From the NCBI RefSeq assembly GCF_001401155.1, contig NZ_LJRO01000384.1, forward strand, positions 62,001 through 126,000: a stretch of DNA of 64,000 nt. The letters run 5' to 3'. The position numbers and the translations under genes are program-made. Positions 26,770-36,463 of this stretch are shown here, in pieces (the first letter of the stretch is position 1; each line of letters opens with the position of its first letter). This DNA comes from Pseudomonas tremae (lineage in GTDB: Bacteria > Pseudomonadota > Gammaproteobacteria > Pseudomonadales > Pseudomonadaceae). The notes under the pieces were generated by a model, which saw only the letters and a list, made by a program, of their open reading frames with translations, did no database searches and had not been told where the DNA came from.

Positions 26770-27930
26770 TCACTTGCGGTTCAACTGCGAGACGTTGCTC
26801 ACCCGCTCGGCAGACGGTTGCTTTCCAAGAACCCCAAGACGCTCACCGCTCTGGGCGTCGAAAATCAGGACCTTGGAAGGATCGAATTGCAGCGTCAGGC
26901 TCTCGCCCACCTGGGGTGCGACATCCGGAGCAAGACGGCAGCAGACCTTGCTCTGGTTGAGCATCACGAAAACCAGTGTATCCGGGCCAGTAGGCTCGGT
27001 GACCTGCACTTCAGCACGAATGGTTGGCAGCCCACTTGACTCGTCGGACGCCAGCATAATCTGTTCTGGCCGAATGCCAAGAATGATTTCACGCTCTTCC
27101 AGCCCGGCATCGGAAACACCGACCGGCAATTCGCAACGCGCCTGACCACTGTCGAGCATTGCAAGCAATTGGCCATCCTTGCGCTGCAGGCGCAGCGGGA
27201 TGAAGTTCATCGGCGGCGAACCGATAAAGCTGGCCACAAACAGGTTGGCCGGGTCGTTGTAGATCTGCTTGGGCGTACCGAACTGCTGAACGATACCGTC
27301 CTTCATGACCGCCACTTTGTCGCCCAGCGTCATGGCTTCGATCTGGTCGTGGGTGACATAGACCGTGGTGGTTTTCAGGCGCTGGTGCATCAGTTTCATT
27401 TCAGTACGCATCTCGACCCGCAGCTTGGCGTCGAGGTTGGACAGCGGCTCATCGAACAGGTAGATCTTCGGCCGACGCGCCAGCGCACGCCCCATCGCGA
27501 CGCGCTGCTGCTGACCACCGGACATCTGCCCCGGTTTGCGATTGAGCAGGTGCTCGATCTGCAACAACTTGGAGACGCGGGCGACCTCCTCGTCGATGGA
27601 GGCCTGCGGCATCTTGCGAATCTTCAGCCCAAAGGCAATGTTTTCGCGGACCGTCATGGTCGGGTACAGCGCGTAGGACTGGAAGACCATCGCGATGTCA
27701 CGGTCTTTCGGGCTGGTGCCGCTGACGTCTTCGCCATCGATCAGAATCGCACCACCGCTGATGCTTTCAAGCCCGGCGATGCAGTTCATCAGCGTGGACT
27801 TACCACAGCCGGACGGTCCGACCAGAATCAGAAACTCACCGTCCTTTATCGACAGTTCGATGTTCTTCAGCGTGTCCGGCAAGTTGCTGCCGTAGGTCTT
27901 GTTGACGTTGCGTAATTCGAGAGTCGCCAT
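26770..27930 (-). CDS. gtsD: glucose ABC transporter ATP-binding protein GtsD
   Basis: The 386-residue ATPase of the MalK/UgpC class powers glucose import. It has Walker A GPSGCGKST (about 38-46), the LSGGQ-type signature MSGGQQQRVAMGRAL, Walker B KIYLFDEPLSNLD and the switch His in YVTHDQ. The C-terminal regulatory (TOBE/MalK) domain spans about 240-386. The start has AAGGGG 4-9 bases upstream. It directly follows gtsC by 2 bases. The sugar-type MalK family plus the oprB and gltR context identify it as GtsD. Confidence 0.95.
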   Translation of the reverse strand: MATLELRNVNKTYGSNLPDTLKNIELSIKDGEFLILVGPSGCGKSTLMNCIAGLESISGGAILIDGEDVSGTSPKDRDIAMVFQSYALYPTMTVRENIAFGLKIRKMPQASIDEEVARVSKLLQIEHLLNRKPGQMSGGQQQRVAMGRALARRPKIYLFDEPLSNLDAKLRVEMRTEMKLMHQRLKTTTVYVTHDQIEAMTLGDKVAVMKDGIVQQFGTPKQIYNDPANLFVASFIGSPPMNFIPLRLQRKDGQLLAMLDSGQARCELPVGVSDAGLEEREIILGIRPEQIMLASDESSGLPTIRAEVQVTEPTGPDTLVFVMLNQSKVCCRLAPDVAPQVGESLTLQFDPSKVLIFDAQSGERLGVLGKQPSAERVSNVSQLNRK

Positions 27931-27932
27931 GA

Positions 27933-28778
27933 TTACCCCTTGACCGCGCCGGCCGTGAGCCCACGCAGGAAATACTTGCCAGCCAGTACGTAGACCAGCA
28001 GTGTCGGCAGACCGGCGATCATCGCCGCCGCCATGTCAACGTTGTATTCCTTGGCGCCTGTACTGGTGTTGACCAGGTTGTTCAGCGCCACAGTGATCGG
28101 CTGGGAATCGCCGCTGGAAAACACAACGCCGAACAGGAAATCGTTCCATATCTGGGTGAACTGCCAGATCAGGCAGACCATCACGATGGGTGTCGACATC
28201 GGCAGAATGATGCGCCCGAAGATGGTGAAGAAACCCGCGCCATCAAGGCGTGCAGCCCGCACGAGCGCTTCCGGAATACTGACGTAATAGTTGCGAAAAA
28301 ACAGCGTGGTGAACGCCAGCCCGTACACGACGTGGACGAACACCAGCCCTGCCGTGGTGTTGGCCAGGCCCATCTTGCCCAGCGTGAAGGACGCCGGCAG
28401 CAGGACGGTCTGGAAGGGCAGGAAGCAACCGAACAGCAGAAGCCCGAAAAACAGCTGCGAGCCCTTGAAGCGCCACATCGACAGGACATAGCCGTTGAGC
28501 GCACCGACTGCCGTGGAGATCAGTACCGCCGGGACCGTGATCTTGATCGAGTTCCAGAAGTAGCCGTCGACGAGGTCCCAGGCCTTGATCCAGCCAATGG
28601 CGGTGACCACGCTCGGCAGGCTCAGCAGGTTGCCGGTGCCGATGTCTTCGGGCGTCTTGAAGCTGGTGAACAACATCACCACCAGCGGTACCAGATAAAT
28701 CAGGCAGGCCAGCGTCAGCACAGCGTAGATAAGAACGCGACTGAAGCTGATGCCCGGTTTGCCAACATGACTAGTCAT
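27933..28778 (-). CDS. gtsC: glucose ABC transporter permease GtsC
   Basis: A 281-residue inner-membrane permease of the MalG type with six predicted membrane segments. The EAA loop (EALVRAARLDGAGFFTIFGRIILP, about 177-200), which docks the ATPase, is present. Its start overlaps gtsB by 8 bases, indicating coupling. With GtsB it forms the translocation pore of the GtsABCD glucose/mannose importer. Confidence 0.94.
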   Translation of the reverse strand: MTSHVGKPGISFSRVLIYAVLTLACLIYLVPLVVMLFTSFKTPEDIGTGNLLSLPSVVTAIGWIKAWDLVDGYFWNSIKITVPAVLISTAVGALNGYVLSMWRFKGSQLFFGLLLFGCFLPFQTVLLPASFTLGKMGLANTTAGLVFVHVVYGLAFTTLFFRNYYVSIPEALVRAARLDGAGFFTIFGRIILPMSTPIVMVCLIWQFTQIWNDFLFGVVFSSGDSQPITVALNNLVNTSTGAKEYNVDMAAAMIAGLPTLLVYVLAGKYFLRGLTAGAVKG

Positions 28779-29679
28779 GGCGTTTGGTCCTCAGCTCGGA
28801 ATACAGGTACGGCACCAGAATCGCCAGGATGGCGCCGAGCATCAGAATCGCACTGGCAGAGCCCATGCCCATCTGACCGCGACTGAAGGTGAACGAATAC
28901 ATGAACATTGCCGGCAGGTCCGAGGAGTAACCAGGGCCGCCTGCAGTCATCGCGGCCACCAGGTCGAAGCTCTTGATGGCGATGTGCGCCAGAATCATGA
29001 CCGCGCTGAAGAACACAGGACGCAGACTGGGCAAAACCACCCGCCAGTAGATCATCGGCAGGCTGGCGCCATCCATTTGCGCCGCACGAATGATGGACTG
29101 ATCGACGCCGCGCAGGCCCGCCAGAAACAATGCCATGACGAAGCCGGAAGATTGCCACACGGCGGCAATGACCAGGCAGTACACAACGCGATCCGGGTCG
29201 ACCAGCCAGTCGAGACGAAAACCTTCCCAGCCCCAGTCGCGGAGCATCTTGTCCAGACCAAGGCCCGGGTTGAGCAGCCACTTCCAGGCCGTACCGGTGA
29301 CGATCATCGAGAGCGCCATCGGGTACAGATAAATAGTGCGAATCACGCCTTCGCGTCGGATGCGCTGGTCCAGCAGGACAGCCAGCAGCACCCCGATCAC
29401 CAGGCTGATTGCGATGAACATTCCGCCGAACACTGCAAGGTTCTTGCTCGCGACCCACCAGCGGTCGTTGTCCATGAGGCGCGCATATTGCGCCAGACCG
29501 ACCCATTTATAGGACGGCAGAAACGTCGAGTTAGTGAACGAAAGCGCAAATGTCCAGAGGATGTAGCCATAAAAGCCGACCAACACGATGAACATGCTGG
29601 GTGCCAGCACCAGTTTGGGTAGCCAGCGTTGCAGCGCATCCATTGGCGAGGCTTTGCTGTGCGCAGCGACAGAGCTCAT
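28771..29679 (-). CDS. gtsB: glucose ABC transporter permease GtsB
   Basis: A 302-residue permease of the MalF/UgpA type with six membrane segments. The EAA-type loop reads D-Q-S-I-I-R-A-A-Q-M-D-G-A-S-L (about 202-216). It lies between gtsA and gtsC. A 100-base gap with a perfect 8-bp hairpin separates it from gtsA. Confidence 0.94.
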   Translation of the reverse strand: MSSVAAHSKASPMDALQRWLPKLVLAPSMFIVLVGFYGYILWTFALSFTNSTFLPSYKWVGLAQYARLMDNDRWWVASKNLAVFGGMFIAISLVIGVLLAVLLDQRIRREGVIRTIYLYPMALSMIVTGTAWKWLLNPGLGLDKMLRDWGWEGFRLDWLVDPDRVVYCLVIAAVWQSSGFVMALFLAGLRGVDQSIIRAAQMDGASLPMIYWRVVLPSLRPVFFSAVMILAHIAIKSFDLVAAMTAGGPGYSSDLPAMFMYSFTFSRGQMGMGSASAILMLGAILAILVPYLYSELRTKRHD

Positions 29680-29720
29680 CGGGAGTATCCCTTATGTCGA
29701 ATTCAGGCCGCAGCCATGAG

Positions 29721-29741
29721 TGAAATCCACAAAGGATTTCA
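29721..29741 (-). promoter_or_regulatory. intercistronic hairpin between gtsA and gtsB
   Basis: A perfect 8-bp inverted repeat, TGAAATCC/GGATTTCA, with a 5-base loop lies in the gtsA-gtsB gap and is not followed by a T run. Such hairpins after binding-protein genes of ABC importers commonly protect the upstream message and help produce binding protein in excess. That role is inference here. Confidence 0.55.
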
Positions 29742-29778
29742 GCACCATGAACTGCGGATACAGGCTGAACGGTAAGTA

Positions 29779-31065
29779 TTACTGCGCCGACTTGACCGCT
29801 GTCGCCAGTTTCTTGGCTGTTGCCGCCGGATCAGCTGACGGGTCGTTGATGTAGTTGGTGATCACATCAAAGAACGCGCCCTGCACTGCCAGCGTAGTCG
29901 CCATGTTGTGCGCCATGCTTGGTTGCAGACCGCCGGTCTTCGAGTCAGCCAGGAAGTCCTTGGCAGCAGTTTGCGCACATGAGTCAAAACCGTACTTGTT
30001 CATGTCGGCAAGCATGTCTTCACGAACCGGGATCGACCCCTTGTTTATGCTGAAGACTTTCTGGAAGTCCTCACCCATCGCAACCTTGGCCAGATCCTGC
30101 TGAGCAGCAGTCGTGCCCTTGTCTTTCTGTTTGAAGACGGCCAGCGAGTCAATGTTGTAAGTGAACGCCTTGTCGGTGCCAGGGAAGGCTACGCACTGGT
30201 AATCCTTGCCAGCGACCTTCTTGGCAGCTGTCCATTCGCTCTTGGCCCAATCGCCCATGATCTGCATGCCGGCCTTGCCGTTGATGACCTTGGCAGCTTC
30301 GAGGTTCCAGTCCTGACCCTTGCCGTCGGCATCCATATAGGTCGCGACTTTCTTGAGTTCGGTCAGCGACTTGACCATGCCTTCGCCGGTCAGCGCATCC
30401 TTGTCCAGATCGACCAGGGCTTTCTTGTAGCCATCAGCCCCCATGACCGAGAGCACCACAGCTTCGAACACGGTGCTGTCCTGCCAAGGCTGACCACCAT
30501 GTGCCAGTGGAATGAAACCGGCTTTTTTCAGCTTGTCGCCCGCAGCGTAGAACTCTTCCAGAGTGGTGGGCGCCTTGTCGATACCTGCTTTCTTGAAGAC
30601 TTCAGGGTTGATCCACAGCCAGTTGACGCGGTGAATGTTCACCGGGACAGCGACGTAATCACCTTCGTACTTCACGGTATCGGAGACTTTCTTGTCCAGC
30701 AGGGAGTCCCACTTTTCGGTCTTGGCGACGTCTTTCAGCGCGTCAGTATCCAGCAGACCGGTAGAGGCCCATTCCTGAATATCAGGACCTTTGATCTGCG
30801 CGACGCCTGGCGGGTTGCCAGAAACGGCGCGGCTTTTGAGTACGGTCATGGCCGTGGCACCACCACCACCGGCAATAGCACCGTCTTTCCAGACGAAGCC
30901 ATCTTTTTCAACTTGTGCCTTCAAGACATCAACCGCAGCTTTTTCCCCACCCGACGTCCACCAGTGCACGACTTCAACAGTGCCTTTGGATTCAGCGGCA
31001 GTGGCGCTCAGAGGGAACAACGAAGCGAGAGAGATGACAACAGCGAGACGTGACATGGAATTCAT
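29779..31065 (-). CDS. gtsA: periplasmic glucose-binding protein GtsA
   Basis: A 428-residue extracellular solute-binding protein of family 1. A signal peptide covers about 1-23 (cleavage after ATAA). The mature start KGTVEVVHWWTSGGEKAAVDVL and internal GGQPWQD and GDWAKSEW segments are typical of pseudomonad glucose/mannose-binding proteins. The ATG at 31065 has AAAGG about 9 bases upstream; a second Met three codons on is less well placed. It is the first gene of gtsABCD, about 170 bases downstream of gltS. Confidence 0.95.
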   Translation of the reverse strand: MNSMSRLAVVISLASLFPLSATAAESKGTVEVVHWWTSGGEKAAVDVLKAQVEKDGFVWKDGAIAGGGGATAMTVLKSRAVSGNPPGVAQIKGPDIQEWASTGLLDTDALKDVAKTEKWDSLLDKKVSDTVKYEGDYVAVPVNIHRVNWLWINPEVFKKAGIDKAPTTLEEFYAAGDKLKKAGFIPLAHGGQPWQDSTVFEAVVLSVMGADGYKKALVDLDKDALTGEGMVKSLTELKKVATYMDADGKGQDWNLEAAKVINGKAGMQIMGDWAKSEWTAAKKVAGKDYQCVAFPGTDKAFTYNIDSLAVFKQKDKGTTAAQQDLAKVAMGEDFQKVFSINKGSIPVREDMLADMNKYGFDSCAQTAAKDFLADSKTGGLQPSMAHNMATTLAVQGAFFDVITNYINDPSADPAATAKKLATAVKSAQ

Positions 31066-31079
31066 CGAATTGACCTTTC

Positions 31080-31087
31080 TTGTTGTT
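31080..31087 (-). promoter_or_regulatory. Crc/Hfq-type CA motif in the gtsA leader
   Basis: The minus strand reads AACAACAA, a perfect AAYAAYAA match, immediately before the Shine-Dalgarno AAAGG of gtsA. Binding of Hfq with Crc here would prevent ribosome loading. Confidence 0.6.
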
Positions 31088-31235
31088 ATGCATGAGCAAG
31101 TCTGGTGCTTGCGCTTCGTGGGAGTCTAACCAAGACAGACGCTGCGACAGTAACGAAGGGATGCGCAAATGTCACAGCATTGTTACATTCGACGACACCT
31201 CGCCCGCAATGGGCCAAAAGCCACTGAGCTACGGG

Positions 31236-32756
31236 TCAATCTGCGGTCCTCGGCAGGTACAACGTCACTCGCAGCCCGCCGTCACGCAGGTTCTGCAGAC
31301 TGACTTCGCCGCCGTGACTGTGAGCGATGTTGCGGGCGATCCCCAGACCCAGGCCGTAGCCCTGCTGCTGACTGCCTGCAAGACGAAAATGCGGCTCGAA
31401 GACATGTTCCAGACGCTGCTCCGGCACCCCTGGACCTTCATCATCCACGTGCAGAATGAATGCCTGTGCGCTGTCCTCGACCTTCAGATGCGCCCGGTGC
31501 CCGTATTTGAGGGCGTTATCGATCAGATTGCCGATGCAGCGCTTGAGGGCCAGCGGTTTGCCGGAATAGGCCGCCAGCGCCTCGCCATGCTGTGTGACAC
31601 GCCCGTCACCTTCAGGATACAGCCAGGGCTCGACCAGGCATTCGATCAGTGCATTCAGGTCCACGGGCTCGATGTTCTCGTGGATGTCGGTGTCCTTGAC
31701 GCACTGCAGCGCGCCCTTGACGAGCAATTCCAGCTCATCCAGGTCGCGGCTGAACTTGCGTTGCAAAGGTTCGTCTTCCAGCAGCTCGACGCGCAGCCGC
31801 AAGCGGGTAATGGGTGTGCGCAGGTCATGGGAGATAGCACTGAACAGCTGCCCCCGCTCGGTCAGGTAGCGGCTGATACGGGTGCGCATGGCGTTGAAGG
31901 CACGACTCACCTCGACCACTTCACTCCCTCCGCCCTCGACCACCGGCTCGACATCCGCACCCAGCGACATGTCTCGTGCAGCGCTCGCAAGGCGCTTGAG
32001 CGGCCGGCTTTGCCAATGCACCAGCAAACCGATGAACAACAACAGAAATGCGCTGGTCAGGACAATGAAAGACACTTGCTGCAGCGGCAGTTCCTGCTCT
32101 TCCAGCGAGGTATAGGGTTCGGGCAGCAGAGAGGCGATGTAGAACCACTCTCCGGGGGCCATTTCGATCTGCGTGACCAGCACCGGCGGGTTTACCGGCT
32201 CAAGTGTCAGCGCGTAATGCGCCCAGGAGCGCGGTAGCTCATCGAGCTTCAGGCCGCTGTTGAAAATTCGCAGTTCGTCCGGACGGGCAAACCACACGGT
32301 AATATCCGGGCCGTTGCCAAGGCGCTGGCGCAGTACGTCACCCACCACATCCAGCACCGCCTGCTTGCGGGGTGTGGGCTGCATGATTTGCATGTCCAGC
32401 GGGTGATCGTTGAGCGAGACCACGAAGCGTGTGCCGCCCATGCTGCGCAGTTGATCCAGCACCATTGGCCGGTAAGCCAGCGGCAGCGAACGAAAATAAC
32501 TGACGCTGGCAGCCATCGAATACGCCAGGCTACGGGCACTGGTGACCAGCCCTTCCATTTGCGTAGCGCGCAGCTGGGACAGCCAGATCACGCTGGACAG
32601 GGCCTGCGCCATGAACACCGCCAGCAACGTCAACAGCAACATGCGCCCCAGCAACGAGCGCGGTAGCGGCAAGCCGTTTTTTTTCGGGCCTGCAGCGGGC
32701 GGGTTAATAGCCGTTACCCGCTTGCGAGTTGACGTTCGCCGCCAGCAAATAACCAC
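31236..32756 (-). CDS. gltS: sensor histidine kinase GltS of the glucose uptake system
   Basis: A membrane sensor kinase partnered with GltR. In the 506-residue frame, membrane segments lie at about 37-58 and 225-245, with a periplasmic domain between. HAMP, HisKA (SHDLRTPITRLRLRVE, His near 316) and HATPase (N-box IGNLIDNALKYG, G-box GYGLGLGIARNIA) follow. The start is uncertain: the frame opens 53 bases inside gltR, and a non-ATG start nearer the gltR stop is possible (for example TTG at 32672). The basic RSLLGR before the first membrane segment should be kept. It probably detects a periplasmic sugar acid signal; in P. putida and P. aeruginosa this system controls gts and oprB. Confidence 0.88.
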   Translation of the reverse strand: MVICWRRTSTRKRVTAINPPAAGPKKNGLPLPRSLLGRMLLLTLLAVFMAQALSSVIWLSQLRATQMEGLVTSARSLAYSMAASVSYFRSLPLAYRPMVLDQLRSMGGTRFVVSLNDHPLDMQIMQPTPRKQAVLDVVGDVLRQRLGNGPDITVWFARPDELRIFNSGLKLDELPRSWAHYALTLEPVNPPVLVTQIEMAPGEWFYIASLLPEPYTSLEEQELPLQQVSFIVLTSAFLLLFIGLLVHWQSRPLKRLASAARDMSLGADVEPVVEGGGSEVVEVSRAFNAMRTRISRYLTERGQLFSAISHDLRTPITRLRLRVELLEDEPLQRKFSRDLDELELLVKGALQCVKDTDIHENIEPVDLNALIECLVEPWLYPEGDGRVTQHGEALAAYSGKPLALKRCIGNLIDNALKYGHRAHLKVEDSAQAFILHVDDEGPGVPEQRLEHVFEPHFRLAGSQQQGYGLGLGIARNIAHSHGGEVSLQNLRDGGLRVTLYLPRTAD

Positions 32757-33441
32757 TGCCGCGAATGGTACGAATCAGGCGCGGCGACTTGCCGGTGTCA
32801 CGCAGGCGCTGGCGCAGGCGGCTGACGGCCATGTCGACGATGCGTTCCAGCGGCATCAATTCCCGTCCGCGGGTGGCGTTGCCGATGGTGTCTCGGTCGA
32901 GAATCTGCTGGGGGTTATCGAGAAATAGCTTGAGCAGCGCAAAGTCGGCACCGGACAGAATCACTTCTTCGCCATCGTTGTGAAACAGTCGATGGCTGAC
33001 CATGTCCAGCCGCCACTCATCGAACAGAATCACGTCGCCGCCTGGACGATCCTGTCCGAACTGGGCACGCCTCAGCAGCGCCTTGATCCGTGCCTGCAAC
33101 TCGCGCGGGCTGAACGGCTTGCCAAGATAGTCGTCGGCCCCCAGCTCCAAGCCGATGACACGATCAGCCTCGTCAGAGCTGGCGGTCAGCATGATGATAG
33201 GGACGTGCGGCTGTCGCGGATGCTGACGAACCCATTTGCACAGGCTGAAGCCGTCTTCATCCGGCAACATGACGTCGAGGATCAGCAGATCGCTCGACGC
33301 CTCGTTAAACGCGCGGCGAAAATCAGCGCCGTCACCCACCGTGCGCACCTGAAAACCGGCGCGACTCAGGTAGGTGTCCAGCAACTCACGGATCTCCTGG
33401 TCATCGTCCACCAGCAGGATCGATTTACTGACTGAACTCAC
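32704..33441 (-). CDS. gltR: response regulator GltR of the glucose uptake system
   Basis: A 245-residue OmpR-type regulator with a receiver domain (about 6-122, phospho-acceptor D56 in LLILDVMLP) and a winged-helix DNA-binding domain (about 140-235). In pseudomonads GltR controls glucose transport genes and, in P. putida, the edd-glk-gltR-gltS and gap genes. It lies 50 bases downstream of glk and overlaps the gltS frame, in the order edd-glk-gltR-gltS. Identity rests on both sequence class and this conserved order. Confidence 0.93.
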   Translation of the reverse strand: MSSVSKSILLVDDDQEIRELLDTYLSRAGFQVRTVGDGADFRRAFNEASSDLLILDVMLPDEDGFSLCKWVRQHPRQPHVPIIMLTASSDEADRVIGLELGADDYLGKPFSPRELQARIKALLRRAQFGQDRPGGDVILFDEWRLDMVSHRLFHNDGEEVILSGADFALLKLFLDNPQQILDRDTIGNATRGRELMPLERIVDMAVSRLRQRLRDTGKSPRLIRTIRGSGYLLAANVNSQAGNGY

Positions 33442-33491
33442 GTTGGAGCGTCCTTTTTGGGCTGTAGAACCTTGTTGTTATGCGATCTTAC

Positions 33492-34457
33492 TCAGATCTG
33501 TGCCCCAAAAGCTTGTTGCAAGGCAACACCAGCGCCGGTCAGGCCAGGAAACTCGGCAGTGACCAGCCACACCGGCAGGCCTTTGAAGTAGTCGCTCATC
33601 ACACCCTTTTCGGCCATGGCGCGTCTGAAACCGCTGTTGATGAAGAAGTCAGAGAAACGCGGCACCACACCGCCGACGATGTACACCCCGCCCAGGCTGC
33701 CCAGCGTCAGGACGTTGTTGCCCACCACCCTGCCGAGGAATACGCAAAACTGCTCCAGCACCGTTGCGGCAACCGGATCGCCCGCCAGCGCTGCCGACGT
33801 GATCGCAGCAGGCGACTTGAGCGCCGGCTCGATATCGTCCAGCGCGCAACTGACCTGGTACAACAACAGCAGCCCTGCGCCACTCAAAACAACTTCAGCA
33901 CTGACGTGTTCATGCTCGGCCATCAAGCGCGCCCACAACAGGGCCTCACGCGCAGTACCAATAGGCAGATCGGCATGCCCACCCTCGCCCGGCAAGGCCA
34001 TCCAGCGGCTGCCTTCCAGCTTGATCAATGTGCCAATGCCCAGCCCTGTGCCAGGCCCGACCACCACGCACGGACGATCCGGCTTACCCTGGCCGTGGCA
34101 GACAGTCAGATACTCGTCGTCCTTGAGCCGGGTCATGCCCAGCGCCATCGCAGTGAAATCGTTGATCAATAGCAGATGATCGACTTGCAGATCAGCGCAG
34201 AAGGTCTTGCGGTTCAGTCGCCAGTGGCTGTTGGTGAACTCGAAATCATCGCCATCGACCGGTCCGGCAACAGCCAGACACACATGGCCGATATCGCCAC
34301 GCTGCAGCTCAAGATCCTGAAGATAAACCTCGATGGCTTTTTCCGGACCAGCATAGTCAATGGTCGGGAACACCCGGACAGAATGCAGCGTGTCGTCTTC
34401 CCAAATGGCAAAACGTGCATTGGTACCGCCTATATCACCGACCAGGGCCAACTTCAC
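33492..34457 (-). CDS. glk: glucokinase
   Basis: Glk phosphorylates glucose to glucose-6-phosphate with ATP. The 321-residue protein belongs to the bacterial glucokinase family. It has the N-terminal phosphate motif GDIGGTNARFAI, the active-site segment LLINDFTAMALG with the catalytic Asp, and the GPGTGLGIG loop. Its start overlaps the edd stop by 4 bases (ATGA), so translation is coupled. It supplies Zwf with substrate when glucose enters through GtsABCD. Confidence 0.96.
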   Translation of the reverse strand: MKLALVGDIGGTNARFAIWEDDTLHSVRVFPTIDYAGPEKAIEVYLQDLELQRGDIGHVCLAVAGPVDGDDFEFTNSHWRLNRKTFCADLQVDHLLLINDFTAMALGMTRLKDDEYLTVCHGQGKPDRPCVVVGPGTGLGIGTLIKLEGSRWMALPGEGGHADLPIGTAREALLWARLMAEHEHVSAEVVLSGAGLLLLYQVSCALDDIEPALKSPAAITSAALAGDPVAATVLEQFCVFLGRVVGNNVLTLGSLGGVYIVGGVVPRFSDFFINSGFRRAMAEKGVMSDYFKGLPVWLVTAEFPGLTGAGVALQQAFGAQI

Positions 34458-36280
34458 TTAAGCGTCTCCAGACTAGAGGTAAAGGCGCTGGCGCCCTGCT
34501 CTGCCGAGCTGAAGGCCATGCGCATGAACCCGAAAAGCTCGCGACCGCAGCCGACACTGTTATCGATCTGATTCACGGCTGGTTCTCGGGCGGCCAATTC
34601 TGACGCTTCGACCAGCACTTGTAACGTGCCTTTTACGCCATCGACGCGGATGACGTCGCCATCGCGCACGAGTGCCAACGGTCCGCCATCGAATGCTTCA
34701 GGGCAGACATGAATCGCTGCCGGAATCTTGCCCGAGGCGCCCGACATTCGTCCATCGGTCACCAGCGCGACCTTGAACCCCCGATCCTGCAGGACACCCA
34801 GAAACGGGGTCATCTTGTGCAGCTCGGGCATGCCATTGCAGCGCGGCCCCTGAAAACGCATTACGGCGACGAAATCGCACTCCAGCTCGCCAGCCTTGAA
34901 CGCATCGGCCAGCTCTTTCTGGTCCTGAAACACTCTGGCAGGCGCTTCTACGATCTGATGCTCCGGAGCGACGGCGGAGACTTTCATAACCCCGCGACCG
35001 AGATTGCCTTCCATCACCCGCAGCCCGCCTTCCGGAGAAAACGGACGGGACACCGGGCGCAGAATGCTCTCGTCCAGACTTTCGAGCGGCCCTTCGCGCC
35101 AGACCAGCTTGCCGTCTTCCAGGAAAGGCTCGCGGGTATAACGGCTAAGACCATAACCGGCCACGGTGTTGACGTTTTCATGCAACAGGCCGGCGGCGAG
35201 CAGCTCACGGATCAGGAACGACATACCGCCGGCCGCCTGGAAGTGATTGATGTCGGCTTTGCCGTTGGGATAGACGTGGCTCAGGGTCGGCACCACTTCA
35301 GACAGATCGGCCATGTCCTGCCAGGTCAGTTGAATACCGGCGGCCTGCGCGATGGCCGGCATGTGCAGCGTGTGGTTGGTCGAGCCGCCAGTGGCGTGCA
35401 GTGCCACGATGGAGTTGACCAGCGAGCGCTCGTCGACGATTTCGCCGATCGGCATGAAGTCGCCGCTCTGCATGGTCATGCGTGTCACCTGGCGCGCGGC
35501 TTCGGCGGTCAGCGCATCGCGCAACGGCGTGTACGGGTTGACGAACGAAGCACCGGGAAGGTGCAGCCCCATGACTTCCATCAGCAACTGATTGGTGTTG
35601 GCCGTACCGTAGAACGTGCAGGTGCCGGGGCCGTGATAGGACTTCATTTCGGAGTCCAGCAGCTCTTCGCGGCTGGCCTTGCCTTCAGCATAACGCTGCC
35701 GCACGTCGGCTTTCTGTTTGTTGGAAATGCCCGAGACCATGGGCCCGCCTGGGACGAATACCGTTGGCAAATGACCAAAACGCAACGCGCCCATCATCAG
35801 GCCCGGGACGATCTTGTCGCAGATGCCCAGCATCAGCGCGGCGTCGAACATGTTGTGCGACAACGCAATGGCCGTAGACATCGCGATCACTTCGCGGCTG
35901 GCAATGGCCAGTTCCATGCCGGGCTCACCCTGGGTCACGCCATCACACATGGCAGGCACGCCACCGGCAAACTGGCCGACCGAACCAATGTCACGTAAAG
36001 CCTGTTTGATCTGGGCAGGAAAGTGTTCGTAGGGCTGATGCGCCGAGAGCATCTCGTTGTAGGAGGAGACGATGGCCACGTTGGCGGCGTTCATCAGACG
36101 CAGATTTTGCTTGTCTTCCGGGCCGCAGGCGGCGACCCCGTGTGCAAAGTTGGCACATTGGAGCTTACCGCGCATCGGGCCATCGCTCGCTGCGCCGCGA
36201 ATCAATTGAAGGTAGCGCTGACGGGTATCGCGACTGCGAGCGATGAGCCGCTCGGTTACTTCAAGGATGCGGGGGTGCAT
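34454..36280 (-). CDS. edd: 6-phosphogluconate dehydratase
   Basis: Edd dehydrates 6-phosphogluconate to KDPG, the committed step of the Entner-Doudoroff pathway. The 608-residue protein is of the IlvD/Edd iron-sulfur dehydratase family. Cluster-binding motifs include LGICDKIVPG and the A-C-G-P-E-D segment. The GMPELHKMTPFLG and DGRMSGASGKIP segments near residues 500-540 are typical. Length matches Edd (600-608). It heads the operon edd-glk-gltR-gltS and is divergent from gap. HexR operators lie in the shared upstream region. Confidence 0.97.
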   Translation of the reverse strand: MHPRILEVTERLIARSRDTRQRYLQLIRGAASDGPMRGKLQCANFAHGVAACGPEDKQNLRLMNAANVAIVSSYNEMLSAHQPYEHFPAQIKQALRDIGSVGQFAGGVPAMCDGVTQGEPGMELAIASREVIAMSTAIALSHNMFDAALMLGICDKIVPGLMMGALRFGHLPTVFVPGGPMVSGISNKQKADVRQRYAEGKASREELLDSEMKSYHGPGTCTFYGTANTNQLLMEVMGLHLPGASFVNPYTPLRDALTAEAARQVTRMTMQSGDFMPIGEIVDERSLVNSIVALHATGGSTNHTLHMPAIAQAAGIQLTWQDMADLSEVVPTLSHVYPNGKADINHFQAAGGMSFLIRELLAAGLLHENVNTVAGYGLSRYTREPFLEDGKLVWREGPLESLDESILRPVSRPFSPEGGLRVMEGNLGRGVMKVSAVAPEHQIVEAPARVFQDQKELADAFKAGELECDFVAVMRFQGPRCNGMPELHKMTPFLGVLQDRGFKVALVTDGRMSGASGKIPAAIHVCPEAFDGGPLALVRDGDVIRVDGVKGTLQVLVEASELAAREPAVNQIDNSVGCGRELFGFMRMAFSSAEQGASAFTSSLETLK

Positions 36281-36401
36281 GTGATGAACTCCAGGCTAAC
36301 GTCTAAGGTCACCCGTAAAGACAGCTCCGGTTTTCGAGCAGCGATTGTCAGGAAGCAGAACCCTGATCTCGATCAACTGGGAGTGCCTTTCAGGCTTGTA
36401 G

Positions 36402-36416
36402 TTGTAGATAAAACAA
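36402..36416. promoter_or_regulatory. HexR operator (edd side)
   Basis: TTGTAGATAAAACAA is an exact TTGT-N7-ACAA match. It lies 122 bases upstream of the edd ATG in the edd/gap divergent region, where HexR is known to bind in P. putida. Confidence 0.75.
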
Positions 36417-36463
36417 AATATTGCCACTAAAAAGGCTTGTTTTCTATTTCTATGAGAATAATC

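Noticed and set aside
34709..35998. 429-codon plus-strand frame opposite edd
   Set aside because: Antisense shadow of a GC-rich gene; composition is rich in His, Gln and Arg with no domain.
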